A DNA stretch of 64,000 nucleotides from Opitutales bacterium (lineage in GTDB: Bacteria > Verrucomicrobiota > Verrucomicrobiia > Opitutales > Opitutaceae). A program made the position numbers and the translations under genes. The notes under the pieces were generated by a model. The model was not told the origin of the DNA. It ran no database searches and was given only the letters and a program-made list of their open reading frames with translations. Shown one piece after another: positions 62,414 to 64,000 of this stretch (its first letter is position 1; every line of letters starts with the position of its first letter). The DNA lies in NCBI GenBank assembly GCA_018700525.1, contig JABITN010000136.1:62001-126000 (forward strand). Direction: 5' to 3'.

Positions 62414-63430
62414 CTACTGCTTCGAATAAGCCTTGAACGCTTGAGCGATCTTAGCGTCCTTTTCATCCCCCTCATGGAAGACCAATCGGTGACGAAGCAG
62501 AAAACGCGTACCATCAATTAAAGTAAACGACGCGTCTTCAAGCGTTTCATCGAGGCTCTTGAATCCAAACGGATTTGCCGTAAACAGACCGTACGTACGC
62601 ACATGCCAAGGCGTTGGATAACGAAAACTATCCGGATGATTCAATATCGCGATTCCGAGATGCTCGCCATCAACTGGACCGTGATAATCGACCCATGCGG
62701 CGCGTTTGCTCCACGTATCGCCATCTCTAACGCCTTCGCTATTGACGATCTTCCCGCCCATTTCGCTTTTCAAAGACATAGAGCTCGGGATTCGCACGCT
62801 TAGTCCTGCATCCTTCATATCTCCAATTTCGACGTCACCGTACGACGCGATGAACGTAATATCGAAATCGATCACCAATTGCCCTCTCATCATCCGAAAA
62901 GTCACCACACGTTCGTCAGACATAAGCTCCTTGCCCGTTCCGCCTATGTAATCATTGCGCGTTTCGATAACCGCTCGTTTCTCGCTCGCCAACAATCGCT
63001 TAAAATCGCGATGCACAGTCGTGCCGAGCTTCTCCTTAAATGCTTGCAACTTATCGCCTGACAAATTCTTCGCAGCAGCCGATAATGGCTCATGCCAAGT
63101 ATCGAAACCACCTACTCTTTGATGACCAAACCAAATCGAACGGTGATGCGGGTGATCGTGATGTTCACCCTCCACCGTTTTCATTGGGTAAGCCCGCGTC
63201 ATCAATTTTCCAGTCGGTCCAACTAATGGATACATGAATGGCTTGTTCGCTTCGTCGATGATATAATTCGTCACCAATTCCCCATTGTATTTTACAGTTA
63301 CGCCGGACTCAATCTCATCTATTGTAAACCCATCCGCAGCGACCAAAGTCGTCGTGCCAAGCATCAACGTCGCACTCAGAGATAAAAACGCAAATGCTCT
63401 CAAATTCGTGATTTTTCTAAAAAAATTCAT
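62414..63430 (-). CDS. Secreted DUF6807 (PmoA-family) protein
   Basis: 338 residues, signal peptide AFAFLSLSATLMLGTTTLVAA. Family segments: GVTVKYNGELVTNYII, PFMYPLVGPTGKLMTRAYPM, the EGEHHDHPHHRSIWFGHQRV His cluster and the late YHGPVDGEHLGIAILNHPDS. The His-rich loop is the most conserved element of this family and may bind metal. These exported proteins are widespread beside sulfatases and isomerases in PVC bacteria. Function unknown. Same strand as the sulfatase at the edge. Confidence 0.85.
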   Translation of the reverse strand: MNFFRKITNLRAFAFLSLSATLMLGTTTLVAADGFTIDEIESGVTVKYNGELVTNYIIDEANKPFMYPLVGPTGKLMTRAYPMKTVEGEHHDHPHHRSIWFGHQRVGGFDTWHEPLSAAAKNLSGDKLQAFKEKLGTTVHRDFKRLLASEKRAVIETRNDYIGGTGKELMSDERVVTFRMMRGQLVIDFDITFIASYGDVEIGDMKDAGLSVRIPSSMSLKSEMGGKIVNSEGVRDGDTWSKRAAWVDYHGPVDGEHLGIAILNHPDSFRYPTPWHVRTYGLFTANPFGFKSLDETLEDASFTLIDGTRFLLRHRLVFHEGDEKDAKIAQAFKAYSKQ

Positions 63431-63488
63431 AATGCGGTTAGATAAAGGATAATAACTAAACGAAATTAATTAATCGAACTGAAATTCT

Positions 63489-64000
63489 CTACCGATCCTC
63501 TTGCCAGAGCGTGCGCGTTTTGTATCCACTCCGAATGCGGAATTCGCCAATTTTAGCCTGCAATCTAGCTTTAACGCCACCGTGCTCTGGAACATCCCAC
63601 AGGTTGACTTCCTCCGCTGGGTCGTTTTCCAGGTCGATTAATTGGCCAAATGGTTTGTCGAGAAACTGAACCAATTTCCAATCCTGGGTTCGTATCATAG
63701 TCACGAAATCGATCGTGCTCAAAAACACATCTCGACCATGCTCGGCGATTACATAAGGCCGCCCTTCGAATAACTCGCCCTTCAATGCCGGCATCAGGGT
63801 TTCCGCTTCCATCCACTCCGGTTTCTCGACTTCAGCCAAATCCAAAACCGTTGGACCAACATCCATCAATTGACACAAGGCATCCACCTTCTGACCGCCC
63901 TTGAAACGGTTGGGAGACCAAGCGATCAACGGCACATTCGTAACGCAATCATACATCGTCCATTTTTGAATGTGCCCGTGCTCGCCAAGAGCTTCGCCAT
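63489..64000 (-). CDS. Sulfatase, C-terminal part (runs off the window)
   Basis: The reading frame continues to the window edge. The visible 170 residues begin GEALGEHGHIQKWTMYDCVT then NVPLIAWSP, the metal-ligand and substrate region of formylglycine sulfatases, and continue through DVGPTVLDLAEVE, PYVIAEHGRDV and DWKLVQFLDKPFGQLIDLEN to the stop. The catalytic Cys and signal peptide lie beyond the window. Third sulfatase here. Confidence 0.85.
   Translation of the reverse strand, partial: GEALGEHGHIQKWTMYDCVTNVPLIAWSPNRFKGGQKVDALCQLMDVGPTVLDLAEVEKPEWMEAETLMPALKGELFEGRPYVIAEHGRDVFLSTIDFVTMIRTQDWKLVQFLDKPFGQLIDLENDPAEEVNLWDVPEHGGVKARLQAKIGEFRIRSGYKTRTLWQEDR

Overview
The window reads as a chromosomal segment of a marine-type Verrucomicrobiota bacterium, probably of the Opitutae lineage. 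This is inferred from gene content. It carries two very large secreted proteins of the PVC heme-binding CxxCH type with HEAT-like repeats, three formylglycine sulfatases, a DUF1501 remnant, a ThuA-like protein, a DUF6807 protein, a Tat-exported sugar isomerase, and a double-length UvrA of the kind also known from Chlamydiae. Base composition looks near 50% G+C (not computed).

Layout. 1-3.3 kb: ThuA-like and CBM9-like secreted proteins, dense interspersed palindromic repeats, and a decayed gene. 3.3-9.5 kb: methyltransferase, SnoaL-like remnant, selO, a beta-hydroxyacid dehydrogenase, a frame-broken membrane protein, a HAD phosphatase and a VF530 protein. 9.9-16.9 kb: DnaQ-like exonuclease, NahK-like kinase, a sulfatase, lpdA, a holin-like membrane protein and a glycosyltransferase. 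17.0-22.7 kb: the 1907-residue UvrA with four ATPase sites, carrying in-frame insertions that look like intergenic repeat DNA. 22.8-33.2 kb: a copper/heavy-metal efflux island made of a Cys/His-rich secreted protein, TolC-like, CusB-like and CusA-like proteins, a decayed Cu P-type ATPase and three DUF3347 modules. 33.2-43.2 kb: housekeeping genes (idi, a PurH-like protein with lost active sites, apaG, a small basic protein, a HemX-like protein, hemA, an interrupted pilT-like gene, dapA-dapB-ruvA and an ECF sigma/anti-sigma pair). 43.5-53 kb: tRNA-Lys(UUU) with its terminator, a PQQ-type beta-propeller, the DUF1501 pseudogene, and the two PVC cytochrome-like proteins around a VOC protein. 53.9-57.1 kb: a three-gene pseudopilin/PilX-like operon. 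57.2-64 kb: a polysaccharide-use region with sulfatase, LpxR-like pseudogene, isomerase, enolase-superfamily enzyme, DUF6807 and a sulfatase that runs off the edge.

Two themes cut across the window. First, at least three interspersed palindromic repeat families (A, B, C) lie between genes. One copy marks the truncated 5' edge of a pseudogene, and other repeat-like segments sit inside uvrA. Second, an unusual number of genes are broken. Several show a -1 frame change, often at an A run, and three have one in-frame TAG in an otherwise readable frame. This could be real decay or residual sequencing error, and the large internal deletions in two genes show that at least some of it is real. I see no CRISPR array, prophage or intact transposase.
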